The notes: a model not told the origin generated them from the letters alone. Positions 51,527 to 61,190 are shown, counted from the first letter of the stretch. The stretch is DNA of 64,000 nucleotides from Thermococcus onnurineus NA1 (GCF_000018365.1 NC_011529.1:1783608-1847607); one strand, 5' to 3'. Translations and numbers: made by a program.

Positions 51527-51762
51527 AAACTTCGCCTACGCGAAGTTTGATCAAGGTTTGTATGCCCTTATTATGTGCCTAATTCTCACGAGGTTTTCCC
51601 ATCTTTACATACTAGTTTGAAGTGTTTCACTATACTCGTGCCCTTCGGATGCTGGAAGCTGAAACAACTTATCGAAGACCAATCTTGGAGGAAACCCTCT
51701 CTTTTAGTGAATTCAAAAAGACATACAAACTCTTTCCAGCCTTCGAGCTTTTGGAAAAGCTT
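51527..51762. repeat. Palindromic repeat, unit 4
   Basis: Starts eight bases past tRNA-Lys with a perfect end hairpin AAACTTCGC-CTAC-GCGAAGTTT (51527-51548) and GATCAAGG. GTTTGTATG (51556-51564) is mirrored exactly by CATACAAAC (51722-51730). A central GCCCTTCGGATGC hairpin lies near 51640-51652 with GTTTCAC/GTGAA words nearby, and an end hairpin AGCTTTT-GG-AAAAGCTT lies at 51746-51762. Same design as units 1 and 2. Confidence 0.7.
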
Positions 51763-51764
51763 CA

Positions 51765-52066
51765 CTAGAAGTTCGTGATTCCTTCTTAATGTAGCCTCTT
51801 GAAGAGGCATTTCAAGAGCATGACACTAATCAACGCCTAAAACAAGTCAAATTTTTTGCTTTTTGATATGGATTCATATTTCTAGCACCCGAAGGGTGCC
51901 GGTTGGGGTGAATCCTTTAGGTGCTTTTTTAACAAGATTTTAAACTTAGGAGAATAAGCACTTACAAGGAAATGCATTATTCCAGCAGGCAATGAACGGA
52001 GAATCACGAGCCTTAATCAAACTCAACGGGACGGTCACTCCCGTGCGTTGGAGCTTTGCCCCAACG
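51765..52066. repeat. Palindromic repeat, unit 5
   Basis: GTTCGTGATTC (51771-51781) is mirrored by GAATCACGAGC (52001-52011, one mismatch) followed by CTTAATCAAACT. The central hairpin GCACCC-GAA-GGGTGC lies at 51885-51899. The right end holds a tRNA-Asp-like stem-loop (52026-52045) and a second hairpin CGTTGG...CCAACG (about 52045-52065) nearly identical, in inverse orientation, to the end hairpin of unit 2. No gene is supported in the roughly 600 bases from tRNA-Lys to the DtxR gene. Confidence 0.65.
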
Positions 52067-52138
52067 TCGCGCAGGTGAAGTTGCCCCGTGCGAAAACTAC
52101 TTAAACATTTTTGGGTGACCTAACGACAGGTGAGGCCG

Positions 52139-52573
52139 TTGGAGATAAGCAAGAGGGAAGAGGAGTATCTTGAGACTATATACATCCTCCACAAGAACAA
52201 AGGAATCATTCGGGTTAAGGACATAGCTAAGATGATGCGCGTAAAGCCGCCGAGCGTCGTCGATGCGCTTAAAAAGCTCAACGAAAAGGGCCTAGTTGAA
52301 TACGAGAAATACGACAGGATTCTGCTTACCGAGAAGGGCAAAGAAATAGCCGAAACAACGTACTCAAAGCACCTCCTCCTCACGCAGTTCTTCATAGACA
52401 TCCTCGGTATTCCGCCAGAGATAGCGGAGCACGACGCCTGTCAGTTCGAGCACTACGTCAGTGAGATAACCGTGCAGAGGATAAGGGAGTTCGCCCAGTT
52501 TATCCAAGAGCAGTGCCCCTACGTGCTCAAGCAGTTCATCAAAGAGAAGCTGGCAGAGAATCAGAAAAAATGA
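52139..52573 (+). CDS. DtxR/MntR family metal-dependent regulator
   Basis: 144 residues from a TTG start, which has GGTGAGG three bases upstream; the GTG at 52130 would lie in that site. HTH at about 24-50 (IRVKDIAKMMRVKPPSVVDALKKL) and a dimer/metal domain with HLLLTQFFIDILGIPPEIAEHDACQFEHYVS (about 76-106), including Asp, Cys, Glu and His in the usual metal positions. It lacks the SH3-like third domain. It probably controls iron or manganese uptake genes. A TATA box ACTTAAACAT lies near 52098-52107. Confidence 0.9.
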   Translation: MEISKREEEYLETIYILHKNKGIIRVKDIAKMMRVKPPSVVDALKKLNEKGLVEYEKYDRILLTEKGKEIAETTYSKHLLLTQFFIDILGIPPEIAEHDACQFEHYVSEITVQRIREFAQFIQEQCPYVLKQFIKEKLAENQKK

Positions 52574-52623
52574 TTTCCTTGCCCTCTTGATTAAATTTAA
52601 AAAAGAAAAGCAGAAATCTGGGT

Positions 52624-53958
52624 TCAGATGACTCCGCCGAGGTATGCAAAGTAGGCTATGAACACCAGGGCGAGGACGTACATCAGTGGGTGAACTTCTT
52701 TTCCGCGGCCGCTGAAAAGCTTGATCAGAGTATAGCTGATGAAGCCCATGCCTATCCCATCCGCTATTGAGTATGTGTAGGGTATTGTTATGAGCACGAG
52801 GAAAGCTGGAATCGCCTCTGTGTGGTCGGTAAAGTCTACCTCCTTAATAGCGCTGAGCATGTAGTAACCCACTATGACCAGCGCTGGAGCAGTGGCAAAG
52901 GCCGGTATTGCCTGTGCCAATGGAGCTATGAATAGACCTATGACCAAGAACAGGAGGCCCGTAACTAGGGCGGTCATTCCAGTTCTGCCGCCCTCTTCTA
53001 TCCCCGCAGCACTCTCGATGTAGGTGGTGACGGTCGAGGTTCCAAGGATAGCACCGACGGTCGTGCCGACGGCATCAGTGAGAAGGACCTTTTCTGCATC
53101 GGGTATCTTCCCGTCTCTGGTTATGAAGCCAGCCTTGGCGCTCAGGCCGGTCACCGTTCCGAGGGTGTCGAAGAAATCAACCATGAAGAACGCGAAGACC
53201 ACACCGATTGCTCCAACGTTGAGCAGTCCCTGGAGGTCCATCTTCATGAAGGTGTAGCTTATATCCGGGGTTGAGAAAATTTGATCCGGCCACGGCGCGG
53301 CTCCGGTACTCCAGCCAAGGACGCTGGTGGCTATGATGGAAATGAGCAGAGCTCCCTTAATGCGGAGTGCAATGAGAACCGCGGTGAGGAAGAGCCCGAA
53401 GAAAAACAGCAGGATCTGCTTGCTGGCCAGTGCGGTGGCGTTCAGGCCTGTGAATTTGAGCACCCCATCCTGGACGAAAGCTGTAAGAAGGCCGACATCG
53501 TTGAGGCCAATGAGTGTGAGGAAGAGGCCTATTCCAGCGCCAACCGCGTACTTCTGGCTGAGCGGAATCGCGTGAATTATGGCGCTCCTGACCTTGGTAA
53601 CACTCAATGCGATGAATATGAGACCCTCGACGAAGACTGCCGCCAAAGCAACGCGCCAGTCATAACCCATGCCCAGAACCACGCTGTAGGCGAAGTAGGC
53701 GTTCAGCCCCATTCCCGGAGCGAGGGCGAAGGGCTTCTTGGCGTAGAGACCCATGAGGATCGTTGCAAATCCTGCCGCCAGAGCGGTAACTGCGACGAGC
53801 GAATTGAAGGCTTCCTTACCCATGGCATCGCTGAGTATCGCCGGGTTCACGAAGAGAATGTAAGCCATGGTCATGAAAGTCGTAACGCCTGCCAGAACCT
53901 CAGTTTTCATATCGGTGCCGTACCTATCAAACTCGAAGTAGTTCTCGAACCAGCCCAT
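52624..53958 (-). CDS. Purine permease, AzgA-like NCS2 family
   Basis: 444 residues, about 12-14 membrane helices. Motifs TEVLAGVTTFMTMAYILFVNP (about 18-38), LAPGMGLNAYFAYSVV (about 79-94) and DFFDTLGTVTGLSAKAGF (about 268-285) are typical of the AzgA subgroup that imports adenine, guanine or hypoxanthine. The ATG at 53958 has GGGGGTG upstream and a TATA box (GCTTTAAAAAAC, about 54000-54011), so the longer frame to 54081 is rejected. Confidence 0.9.
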   Translation of the reverse strand: MGWFENYFEFDRYGTDMKTEVLAGVTTFMTMAYILFVNPAILSDAMGKEAFNSLVAVTALAAGFATILMGLYAKKPFALAPGMGLNAYFAYSVVLGMGYDWRVALAAVFVEGLIFIALSVTKVRSAIIHAIPLSQKYAVGAGIGLFLTLIGLNDVGLLTAFVQDGVLKFTGLNATALASKQILLFFFGLFLTAVLIALRIKGALLISIIATSVLGWSTGAAPWPDQIFSTPDISYTFMKMDLQGLLNVGAIGVVFAFFMVDFFDTLGTVTGLSAKAGFITRDGKIPDAEKVLLTDAVGTTVGAILGTSTVTTYIESAAGIEEGGRTGMTALVTGLLFLVIGLFIAPLAQAIPAFATAPALVIVGYYMLSAIKEVDFTDHTEAIPAFLVLITIPYTYSIADGIGMGFISYTLIKLFSGRGKEVHPLMYVLALVFIAYFAYLGGVI

Positions 53959-54090
53959 GAGCGCACCCCCGTAAGTTAACTGATTCTTGCTAATAATTCT
54001 GTTTTTTAAAGCTTTTTTTGACAAAAATTTGTAAATAAGAAGCGCAGCTTTTTTACCCTGGAGGACTCCGGAGGATACCAAAATGAGGAT

Positions 54091-55095
54091 TCATCCGAGA
54101 ATAGAAAACGAGCGAACATCCACATCGACTCTTGCTGGCAGTTCTTCCACCGAGAATGGAAGCTCGTCAAGGAAGCGCTCGGCCAGGATAAGCTCGTCTC
54201 CGATTTTAAGCCTGAGCCTTATCCTTCCGGGCAGAAGCTCGTAGTCCACTACCTCCGCCATCTCCCCAGGCTTCACGTAAACGCTCTCCGGCCTGAAAAA
54301 GACCCTGACCTTTCCATCCCTCTCAACGTAGAAGCACAGTCCGCCTATGCAGGCCTTCCCATCCTTTGCCTTCAGCTCAAGGATGTTGCTCAGCCCCAGA
54401 AAGCGCGCCACGAACTCGGTCTTGGGCCTGTAGTAAAGCTCCAGCGGCTTTCCAACCTGCTCGACTTTGCCGAAGTTCATCACTGCTATCCTGTCGCTTA
54501 TTGCCATTGCCTCTTCTTGGTCGTGGGTGACGTAGATGGTTGTTATTCCAAGCTCACGCTGGATTCTCCTTATCTCGCCCCGCAACCTCTCTCGTATTTT
54601 AGCGTCGAGGTTGCTGAGCGGTTCGTCGAGGAGGAGAACGTCCGGTTCGACTACTAAGGCTCTGGCCAGGGCTACCCTTTGCTGCTGGCCGCCGCTCAGC
54701 TGCTCCGGGTAACGGTTTTCGAGGCCTTCCAAACCAACAAGCTCCAATGCCCATCTTACCTTTCTCTCAATCTCGGCCTTCGGGAGCCTCTTCATTTCCA
54801 GACCGAAAGCAACGTTCTTGAAGACCGTCATGTGGGGAAAAAGCGCGTAGTCCTGAAAGACTATCCCTATGCCCCTCTCGTAAGGCGGCAGCTCGTTCAC
54901 GACCTTCCCGTCGAAAAGTATCTCTCCGGTATCGGGCTTCTCAAAGCCCGCTATTATCCTGAGTGTCGTCGTCTTTCCGCAGCCGCTCGGACCGAGGAGC
55001 GTTAAAAACTCGCCGTCTCTGGCTTCCAGATACTCGATAGTCAGCCTGAAATCTTCCCATGCCCTAACTACGTTTCTCAGTTCAACCCTCACCAT
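54091..55095 (-). CDS. ABC transporter ATPase (Fe3+/thiamine/spermidine-type)
   Basis: 334 residues: Walker [10 protein letters not shown] (35-43), Q-loop [10 protein letters not shown] (about 78-87), signature LSGGQQQR (about 132-139), Walker [12 protein letters not shown] (about 154-164), switch His in THDQEEAM, and a C-terminal TOBE domain. The type is that of FbpC, ThiQ or PotA importers. It overlaps the permease gene by seven bases. No binding protein gene is adjacent. Confidence 0.92.
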   Translation of the reverse strand: MVRVELRNVVRAWEDFRLTIEYLEARDGEFLTLLGPSGCGKTTTLRIIAGFEKPDTGEILFDGKVVNELPPYERGIGIVFQDYALFPHMTVFKNVAFGLEMKRLPKAEIERKVRWALELVGLEGLENRYPEQLSGGQQQRVALARALVVEPDVLLLDEPLSNLDAKIRERLRGEIRRIQRELGITTIYVTHDQEEAMAISDRIAVMNFGKVEQVGKPLELYYRPKTEFVARFLGLSNILELKAKDGKACIGGLCFYVERDGKVRVFFRPESVYVKPGEMAEVVDYELLPGRIRLRLKIGDELILAERFLDELPFSVEELPARVDVDVRSFSILG

Positions 55096-56708
55096 ACTTC
55101 CTCACCTATTCTCTCTATGATTAGGAAGCTCGCAGTTGAAATCGCCATCAGGAGAACTGAAAGGGCCGAAGCAGAACCGAACTGTCTCGCCCCGAGGAAG
55201 CGGTATATTGCAACTGTCATAGTGGTGTATTCTGGCCTTGCCAGCATGTAGGTCGCTCCAAGCTCGGCTATGCTTATCGCGAAGGCGAAGATGGCGCCCA
55301 CTATAACGCCGCCAAGAGCAAGCGGTAGCTCAACCCTGAGAAAGGCTTTCCATTCCTTCGCGCCGAGACTCAGGGCTGCCTCCCATAGGTTGGGTCTTAT
55401 CTTCTTCAGCGAAGTCGAAACTGCCCTCAGGACGAAGGGATAGGCAATTATCGTGTGAGCAGCGATGATGAGCCAGGCGGTGTAGTAGAGCGGCGTGCCG
55501 TGGAAGATCCTGATGTATCCCAAACCGAGGGTTATGGCAGAACTCGCCAGCGGGAGCATAACGAGGACGTCGAAGAGCCGCTTTCCTTTGAAGTTCCAGC
55601 GGTGAAGCGCGTAGGCGACTGGAAGGGCGATTATCACTGAGAGGAAGACCGTCGCAAATCCAAAGGTTAGGGAGTTCCTTATCGCGTCGAGCGTTGTGGC
55701 ACCGAACATGGGATTGTATTCGGTCGAGAATATCCTCCTGTACCACTCAAGGCTCCACTGGTCGTTGAAGTGCAGGGAATCATAGAGGACTGCTAAAAGC
55801 GGGGCTATGATGAAGAGCAGAACGGCTAACGAGTAGGCCCCTATGAGGAGTCCCTTAAGACTGAAAACGTCTTTCCGCGTAAAGCGCTTTGGCCTCTGGA
55901 GAACTCTCTGCTCCTCACGCCTAGCGTAGGCGTCAAGACTCCTCAGGTAGAGGTACATGAAGAGCATGCTGAGCGTTATCTGGATTATCGCCAGAGCAGA
56001 ACCCGTCTTGAAGTCCAGGAGCACCATTATCGAGGTGAAGATGTCCACCTCTATGGTCGCGTACTGGTAGCCGCCGAGGATGAGCGGAATGGAGAAGCTG
56101 AGGAAGCAGAAGACGAAGGTGAGCATCGCCGAGGCGAAAATCGCGGGGGAAATCAGGGGGAGCGTCACCTTCCAGAAGAGCCTCCAGTCTCGGGCACCCA
56201 AAGCCATCGCCATCTCCTCGTAGTGGGGATTAACACGCTGCCAGAGGGAGGAAACCATTCTGATGACGATGGGGAAGTTGTAGAAGGCGTGGGCGAGAAG
56301 TATGGCCTTCCAGGAGTATATTATCCCCAAATCGCGACCGATAATCTGGGTTATGAAGCCGCTCTTACCGAAGAGCAGGATGTAGCCCAAAGCTACCATC
56401 ACGCTTGGCATGACGAATGGGACGGTGAGGACCGCTTTGAGCAGGCTTTTTCCGGGAAAATCGTACTTGGCAAAGATGTACGCTCCGGGAAGGCCCAAAG
56501 CTAAGGTCAGGAACGTGGATGCTATTGCCTGGCCTATCGTGAAAAGGATCACACGCTGGTGATAGTTGTTTGAGAGAACCGCGGCTATGTACTTGAGCGT
56601 CGGGCCATTATCCCACAATCCCGTCTTTATTATGCTGATTAGGGGGATGTAGAAGAAGGCCGCAAGGAAAGCCAGCGGAACGAGCAGTACGAGCTTCGAA
56701 AGCCTCAT
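55089..56708 (-). CDS. Double-permease subunit of ABC importer (ThiP/FbpB-like)
   Basis: 539 residues formed by two permease halves, about 12 helices. Each half carries the cytoplasmic EAA loop: [22 protein letters not shown] (about 163-184) and [22 protein letters not shown] (about 438-459). Fused permeases are found in iron (FbpB) and thiamine (ThiP) importers. The ATG at 56708 lies about 25 bases from a TATA box (AACTTATAAG, near 56731-56740), so the message is probably leaderless. The longer frame to 56837 crosses this promoter and is rejected. Confidence 0.9.
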   Translation of the reverse strand: MRLSKLVLLVPLAFLAAFFYIPLISIIKTGLWDNGPTLKYIAAVLSNNYHQRVILFTIGQAIASTFLTLALGLPGAYIFAKYDFPGKSLLKAVLTVPFVMPSVMVALGYILLFGKSGFITQIIGRDLGIIYSWKAILLAHAFYNFPIVIRMVSSLWQRVNPHYEEMAMALGARDWRLFWKVTLPLISPAIFASAMLTFVFCFLSFSIPLILGGYQYATIEVDIFTSIMVLLDFKTGSALAIIQITLSMLFMYLYLRSLDAYARREEQRVLQRPKRFTRKDVFSLKGLLIGAYSLAVLLFIIAPLLAVLYDSLHFNDQWSLEWYRRIFSTEYNPMFGATTLDAIRNSLTFGFATVFLSVIIALPVAYALHRWNFKGKRLFDVLVMLPLASSAITLGLGYIRIFHGTPLYYTAWLIIAAHTIIAYPFVLRAVSTSLKKIRPNLWEAALSLGAKEWKAFLRVELPLALGGVIVGAIFAFAISIAELGATYMLARPEYTTMTVAIYRFLGARQFGSASALSVLLMAISTASFLIIERIGEEVW

Positions 56709-56792
56709 GTTCACAACTCGGTTTTGTTGGCTTATAAGTTTTGATTTGGACAAAGTTGTTAAATCCCAGTGCGAACTCTCTCTGGTGATACC

Positions 56793-57845
56793 ATGAAAGC
56801 CCCTGAGCTGGGAATAAGAATCGGCCGCTATGCTCACGGAAAGAAGAATTCCATTGCTGACCTAGGCGTCAAGGTCGGTCACGCGACGATAATTGAAGGT
56901 GAAGACATCAGAACGGGAGTTACTGTTCTTTTGCCGCCGGTCGAGAACCCTTATGAGGAGAAGCTCTTTGCAGGTACTTTCGTTATGAACGGCTTCTCAA
57001 AGCCGATAGGCTTCGTCCAGGTTGAGGAGCTCGGCTACATTGAGACGCCCATAGCTTTAACCAACACACTGAGTATTTACACTGTGGCCGATGCCCTCAT
57101 AGACCTCTGGGCCGAGGAGAATCCCAAGGCCATCTCGGTTAATCCAGTCGTTATGGAGTGCAACGATGGCTACCTAAACGACATCAAGAGGCGTGCCGTG
57201 AGGAAGGAGCACGTCTTCGAGGCCGTCAAGAAGGCTTCGCTCGACTTCGAGGAAGGCTCCGTTGGAGCGGGCACTGGAATGAGCGCCTTCGAGTTCAAGG
57301 GCGGAATAGGATCATCATCGAGGATCGTCGAGATAGGGAGCGAGGAATACACTGTTGCTGCCCTGGTTCTCAGCAATTTCGGCAAGAGGGAAGACTTAAC
57401 CATCGCTGGCGTTCCCGTTGGGCTTGAGCTGAAGGATTACCCCGGAAGGGGTCTTTCGCTCGGCGGGAGCATATCGATGGTTATCGCGACGGATGCTCCG
57501 CTAACGTCGAGGCAGCTTGGAAGACTCGCCAGGAGGGCAGTGGTCGGTCTCGCCAGAACCGGCGGCTACGCATACAACGGCAGTGGCGATATCGTTCTGG
57601 CATTCTCGACGGCACAGACGGTTCCGCGCGGAAAGGAGACTCATGCGATAGGCTTCCTTCCAGACGACGCTTTGAGCCGGCTCTTCGTTGGAGCTGCGGA
57701 AGCAACCGAGGAAGCGATAATCAATTCCCTCCTTCAGGCGAAAACAACGAAGGGAAGAAACGGCCACGTGAGGTACTCACTGCCAAAGGAAGAGCTCATT
57801 GAGATAATGGAAAGATACAGAAGGCTTGAAATGACTAAATCTTGA
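56793..57845 (+). CDS. P1/DmpA family aminopeptidase
   Basis: 350 residues. Matches the DmpA/P1 self-processing N-terminal nucleophile family: GVTVLLPP (about 37-44), ALTNTLSIYTVADAL (about 87-101), GSVGAGTGMSAFEFKGGIGSSSR (about 152-174), and the nucleophile Ser in ALVLSNFG (about 189-196), where autocleavage creates two chains. The Pyrococcus horikoshii relative is an aminopeptidase. The ATG at 56793 lies after TCTGGTGATACC. It is divergent from the ABC importer. Confidence 0.9.
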   Translation: MKAPELGIRIGRYAHGKKNSIADLGVKVGHATIIEGEDIRTGVTVLLPPVENPYEEKLFAGTFVMNGFSKPIGFVQVEELGYIETPIALTNTLSIYTVADALIDLWAEENPKAISVNPVVMECNDGYLNDIKRRAVRKEHVFEAVKKASLDFEEGSVGAGTGMSAFEFKGGIGSSSRIVEIGSEEYTVAALVLSNFGKREDLTIAGVPVGLELKDYPGRGLSLGGSISMVIATDAPLTSRQLGRLARRAVVGLARTGGYAYNGSGDIVLAFSTAQTVPRGKETHAIGFLPDDALSRLFVGAAEATEEAIINSLLQAKTTKGRNGHVRYSLPKEELIEIMERYRRLEMTKS

Positions 57846-58680
57846 TTTCCTCGTACTTTTTCTTCATAAGGATTGCATCCTCTTCGATATTCGGACTCTC
57901 GCTTATGACGACGCCCTTGACTTTGAACTCCTTGAGGACTTTGAGCAGATCCTCCCACCTCATGTCGCTCTCCTGGAGCGGTAGGTGGTTCTTCTCGCCC
58001 TTTGGCCCGTAGTTTATGCCGCTCATGTGAATGTGCATGTTGTCCAGAGCTTCTCTGCCGAGACGATCTTCTATGAAACTCAGCATCTCGCGCCATTCTT
58101 CGGTTGTGTTACACTTTCCGATGTGTCTTGCGTGGGCGTGGGCAAAGTCTATGGTTGGAAGGACTGTCTCTAGTTCCTCGCTGAGCTTCACTATCTCCTT
58201 CAAATCCCCAAACTGCGTTGGTTTCCCTGTGAGCTCTGGTCTTAGCCATACTTTAATGCCTCTATCTACCAGCTCCCGTTCGATATCCTTAAGCTCGTTC
58301 TTTATGCGCTCGTAGACCCTCTCTGGCGGCTGCCTTAGGTAGTAACCTGCATGGAAGACGACACTCCAGCCACCAGCGTCGTGGAGCCTCTCGGCACTCT
58401 GGATGATGCGCTTCTTGCTGGCCTCAACCTTGGCCTTCTCGCTCGCGTTAAGGTTGATATAGTAGGGTGCGTGGGCTGTTAAGAGAACATCGTGTTTTTT
58501 AGCGACGTATTTAATCTTCTTTGCCAGCTCGGGCTTGAGGTTGACCCCGCGGACGAATTCAAGCTCCATGGCATCAAGTCCAAGGCTTCTCACATGGATT
58601 ATGCCGTTTATTGTTGAGCGCTTCGGCGTTGAGAGCGGGATTCCAGCCGTTCCAAAGCGCAGCCTGTCGACCTTTAACAT
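57835..58680 (-). CDS. nfo: Endonuclease IV (AP endonuclease)
   Basis: 281 residues, TIM barrel with three zinc ions. Metal ligands are visible in LTAHAPYYINL (about 67-77), VVFHAGYYL (about 107-115), LRPELTGKPTQFGDL (about 145-159), PTIDFAHAHAR (about 173-183) and HIHMSGINYGPKGEKNHLPL (about 218-237). It cuts DNA 5' to abasic sites. The ATG at 58680 follows GGTGGTGAGG. Its 3' end overlaps the convergent aminopeptidase gene by 11 bases. Confidence 0.88.
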   Translation of the reverse strand: MLKVDRLRFGTAGIPLSTPKRSTINGIIHVRSLGLDAMELEFVRGVNLKPELAKKIKYVAKKHDVLLTAHAPYYINLNASEKAKVEASKKRIIQSAERLHDAGGWSVVFHAGYYLRQPPERVYERIKNELKDIERELVDRGIKVWLRPELTGKPTQFGDLKEIVKLSEELETVLPTIDFAHAHARHIGKCNTTEEWREMLSFIEDRLGREALDNMHIHMSGINYGPKGEKNHLPLQESDMRWEDLLKVLKEFKVKGVVISESPNIEEDAILMKKKYEEIKI

Positions 58681-58722
58681 CCTCACCACCCAAAGAGAAT
58701 TAGGGAAACCTAACTTATAAGG

Positions 58723-59784
58723 CTACCGTTCTATTTTCTCTCCCAAGATTTCCTCCAGCTTCCTGAGGCTCTTGTTCAGCTCCTTCTCCAGGTGCTCCAG
58801 CTGGCGCTTGAGCTTCTTTATTTCGGCCTCTTTCTCTTCGATTAACCTTTCTAGCTCCCAGATTTCCTTCTTTTTGGTTTCGGCATCGCTGATGATCTTA
58901 TCCCTTTTCTTTTCGAGTTCTACCAGCTTTTTCCTGTCGTCTTCTATGGCCTCGGTTTTCTCTAGAAGGTTCTCTATTAGCCATTGCGCGGTCTTTTTGT
59001 GCTTGCCCTCTAGTCGTGGGTAAATTTTCTGAAGGAGCGAAACGAACTCTTCGGGCCTTTTCAGTACCACGGAGCTGTCCTTCACGAACTCGGACGCTAT
59101 CTCTTCGTGAAGACGCATTCTTTTTATCGGCTTCTGGAGCTTTGAAGCCCTTGAGCGGACTTCCATTTCTCCCCTCTTGACTCTCGATGACAGCTCTTTG
59201 ATGCCTTTCTCAAGCTCATCAAGACCATGCTCTCTGTAGAATTCCTCAAGTTCAGCTTTCTTCTCCTCGACCTTTTTCTGAAGGTCTTCCTTTTCCTTTT
59301 CCGCGAGGGAGAGGTTTTTCTTCGTTTCATCTTCGCCCTCGATGAGCTCCCCAATTTCCAGCTCTATGAGGTCTTTCTTTGAAAGCTCTTCGTGGTAGTT
59401 CAAGTAATCCTCGTTGAGCTCCTTCAGAAGGCGATTGATTGCGTAAACGTCCTTCTCGAATATCAGCAACAGGTACTTTCCGTGTCCGACGTGGAGTTTA
59501 GCTAGATCCGGAAGCCTCTTTCCGAGATCGTCCATGGTTTCGATGCTCTCCAAAGCCTTCCTGAGCGCACCCACGTAGCTTTTTTTCTCGGCGGTGACTA
59601 TTCTCTTGATCCTCTCGTCCACGTTCCTGGGGACTTCCTTTCTCTCCAAAGCGTCTATCTTTTTCAGAATGTCTTTGACCTTCTTCTCAAGGCGCTTGTT
59701 GTACTTCTTCCTAACTTTTTCTGCCTCTTTCTCGGCCTTTTTCCTTCTCTTCTCATACTCTTCAAGTGCCTGTTCCAGCTTCAA
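58723..59784 (-). CDS. Long coiled-coil protein
   Basis: 353 residues, almost entirely charged heptad-like helix: residues about 1-60, 120-215 and 265-350 are coiled coil, with a more globular centre (about 75-120, DDLGKRLPDLAKLHVGHGKYL). No membrane helix or ATPase motif is present. It probably starts at a TTG with GGGAGAG upstream, overlapping the DUF373 gene by 23 bases. Cotranscription with DUF373 and the thiamine-binding protein gene is likely. Function unknown; structural or scaffolding. Confidence 0.78.
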   Translation of the reverse strand: MKLEQALEEYEKRRKKAEKEAEKVRKKYNKRLEKKVKDILKKIDALERKEVPRNVDERIKRIVTAEKKSYVGALRKALESIETMDDLGKRLPDLAKLHVGHGKYLLLIFEKDVYAINRLLKELNEDYLNYHEELSKKDLIELEIGELIEGEDETKKNLSLAEKEKEDLQKKVEEKKAELEEFYREHGLDELEKGIKELSSRVKRGEMEVRSRASKLQKPIKRMRLHEEIASEFVKDSSVVLKRPEEFVSLLQKIYPRLEGKHKKTAQWLIENLLEKTEAIEDDRKKLVELEKKRDKIISDAETKKKEIWELERLIEEKEAEIKKLKRQLEHLEKELNKSLRKLEEILGEKIER

Positions 59785-60895
59785 TTCTCTCCCATCCCCT
59801 AACTTTTCCTCTCAGGTATATTCCAACAAGAACCGCTATGGCGACGTCCACAAAGGCCAGCAGTAACTTGGTGAAAACCTCTATATCTGAAATCGTCAGT
59901 ATGGCCATCGCATACCTCGTCGTTAGGTCTATTGTTACCCAGAGGGCGGGCATTATGAGGAGAGTGGATATATAGTACCAGATGTGGTGGTCCTTCCTCA
60001 GGTACGCCTGGACAATTTTACCCATTATCATAACGGATATTCCAAGTGTTAGGGACGAGCTCAGGGCGTTTATGTAAATGAGCGTCGCTAGAAGTGGTGT
60101 ACCAGGCCAGCCGCCTATGAGCTCCTTAGAGTACTCCTCAAGGCTCAGGTAGGCGTTTATGGCACCCCCGCTTATGATGAGCAGACCCGCCACGATGGAG
60201 ATGACGAATATGAACTGCTTCGCGAGGGTCTCCCTGAAGTTGAAGCGGAATCCCTTGGTGAAGAAGTAGCCTCCAATGAAGAGCAGTATTGTGCCCGTTA
60301 TCGTGGCGGAGACTATTTTGACGCTCTCAGGATACCAAACACCTATGAGCCTTGCTATGCCGTAAAGCAGGAGTATCATGCCCGGTATACCGAGGACTAC
60401 CTTTGCCACCTCAGGATCACTCAGTATCTCCCTTAAATAGCGGTATATGATGTAATATGTTGTCTCTATGCCCTCGCTCTGCTTCACGACAACTCGGTGA
60501 GAGCTTATTATGGACACCTTTGATGTGATGATTGGGAATATCTGCTCGTCCTCAGCGCCATCCGTTACTGTGATAACCCCATCGGCAGGGAACCTCTGGA
60601 GAACCTCGTCGAGCTGCCTGCTCAGCTCGAGGTCGCTCTTGACGCCAACCTTTGGGTGGCCTGTTATGAGTGCAACCTCCACCTCATCGAACTCCCCGCT
60701 CCCTTTCAGCTCATCGTAGAGCTTGACGGCCGCATAAACAACGTTGGCATCGCTGTCCTCGGGGTCGGCCAGACTGAGCTTTAAAGCGGCATCTATACAG
60801 GCATCTCTCCCTATAACGGGACCTTCAACGCCGGCCTTCTGGCCGAAATCGTCATCGCGGTCTATGGCCAGAACCAGGGCCCTAATCTCAACCAC
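59762..60895 (-). CDS. DUF373 family membrane protein
   Basis: 377 residues. The N-terminal soluble domain (RALVLAIDRDDDFGQKAGVEGPVIGRDACIDAALKLSLADPEDSDAN in two parts, residues about 5-50; DGVITVTDGAEDEQIFPII near 105-123) is the archaeal DUF373 hallmark, rich in Asp that could bind metal. Residues about 165-365 contain six or so membrane helices. Function is unknown. It overlaps the MTH1187-like gene by eight bases and the coiled-coil gene by 23. Confidence 0.85.
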   Translation of the reverse strand: MVEIRALVLAIDRDDDFGQKAGVEGPVIGRDACIDAALKLSLADPEDSDANVVYAAVKLYDELKGSGEFDEVEVALITGHPKVGVKSDLELSRQLDEVLQRFPADGVITVTDGAEDEQIFPIITSKVSIISSHRVVVKQSEGIETTYYIIYRYLREILSDPEVAKVVLGIPGMILLLYGIARLIGVWYPESVKIVSATITGTILLFIGGYFFTKGFRFNFRETLAKQFIFVISIVAGLLIISGGAINAYLSLEEYSKELIGGWPGTPLLATLIYINALSSSLTLGISVMIMGKIVQAYLRKDHHIWYYISTLLIMPALWVTIDLTTRYAMAILTISDIEVFTKLLLAFVDVAIAVLVGIYLRGKVRGWERIEAGTGT

Positions 60896-61190
60896 CCCTC
60901 ACCTTTTCGAGGACTGATTTGACCTTGTCCTCCATGTGGACAGCCTTATCGCGTCTGTCGTCGAGTCTTACAGTCGTTGAAACCCTCTCGGCGCCGAGCT
61001 TGAACATGAGCTCGTGGGCCTCCTCGATTATCTCGAAGGCTTCCCGTACGGTTGAAACCTCTATGATCGTTGCCATTGGAGTCAGTTGATACTTAACACC
61101 CTTTTTCTCTAAAAGCTTTACTACCTCTGCTACGTACCGGCTCAGGCTCTTCTCGCCGAGGGGGACTATGACAAACTCCACTATGACCAT
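60888..61190 (-). CDS. MTH1187-family thiamine-binding protein
   Basis: 100 residues starting MVIVEFVIVPLGEKSLSRYV. A ferredoxin-like fold with YQLTPMATIIEVSTVREAFEI (about 34-54) and the conserved RVSTTVRLDDRRDK (about 73-86) matches the MTH1187/YkoF-related family, some members of which bind thiamine or its precursor. The upstream frame to 61259 has no ribosome site; the ATG at 61190 is used. First gene of the DUF373 operon. Confidence 0.85.
   Translation of the reverse strand: MVIVEFVIVPLGEKSLSRYVAEVVKLLEKKGVKYQLTPMATIIEVSTVREAFEIIEEAHELMFKLGAERVSTTVRLDDRRDKAVHMEDKVKSVLEKVRGG

Noticed and set aside
51339..51620. 93-codon frame overlapping tRNA-Lys
   Set aside because: It covers the tRNA gene and its promoter; not a protein gene.
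53959..54081. 41-codon extension of the purine permease
   Set aside because: Contains the promoter TATA region, is basic and unlike the family; MGWFENYF at 53958 is the normal start.
56709..56837. 43-codon extension of the ABC permease
   Set aside because: Crosses its own TATA box and the start of the divergent aminopeptidase gene.
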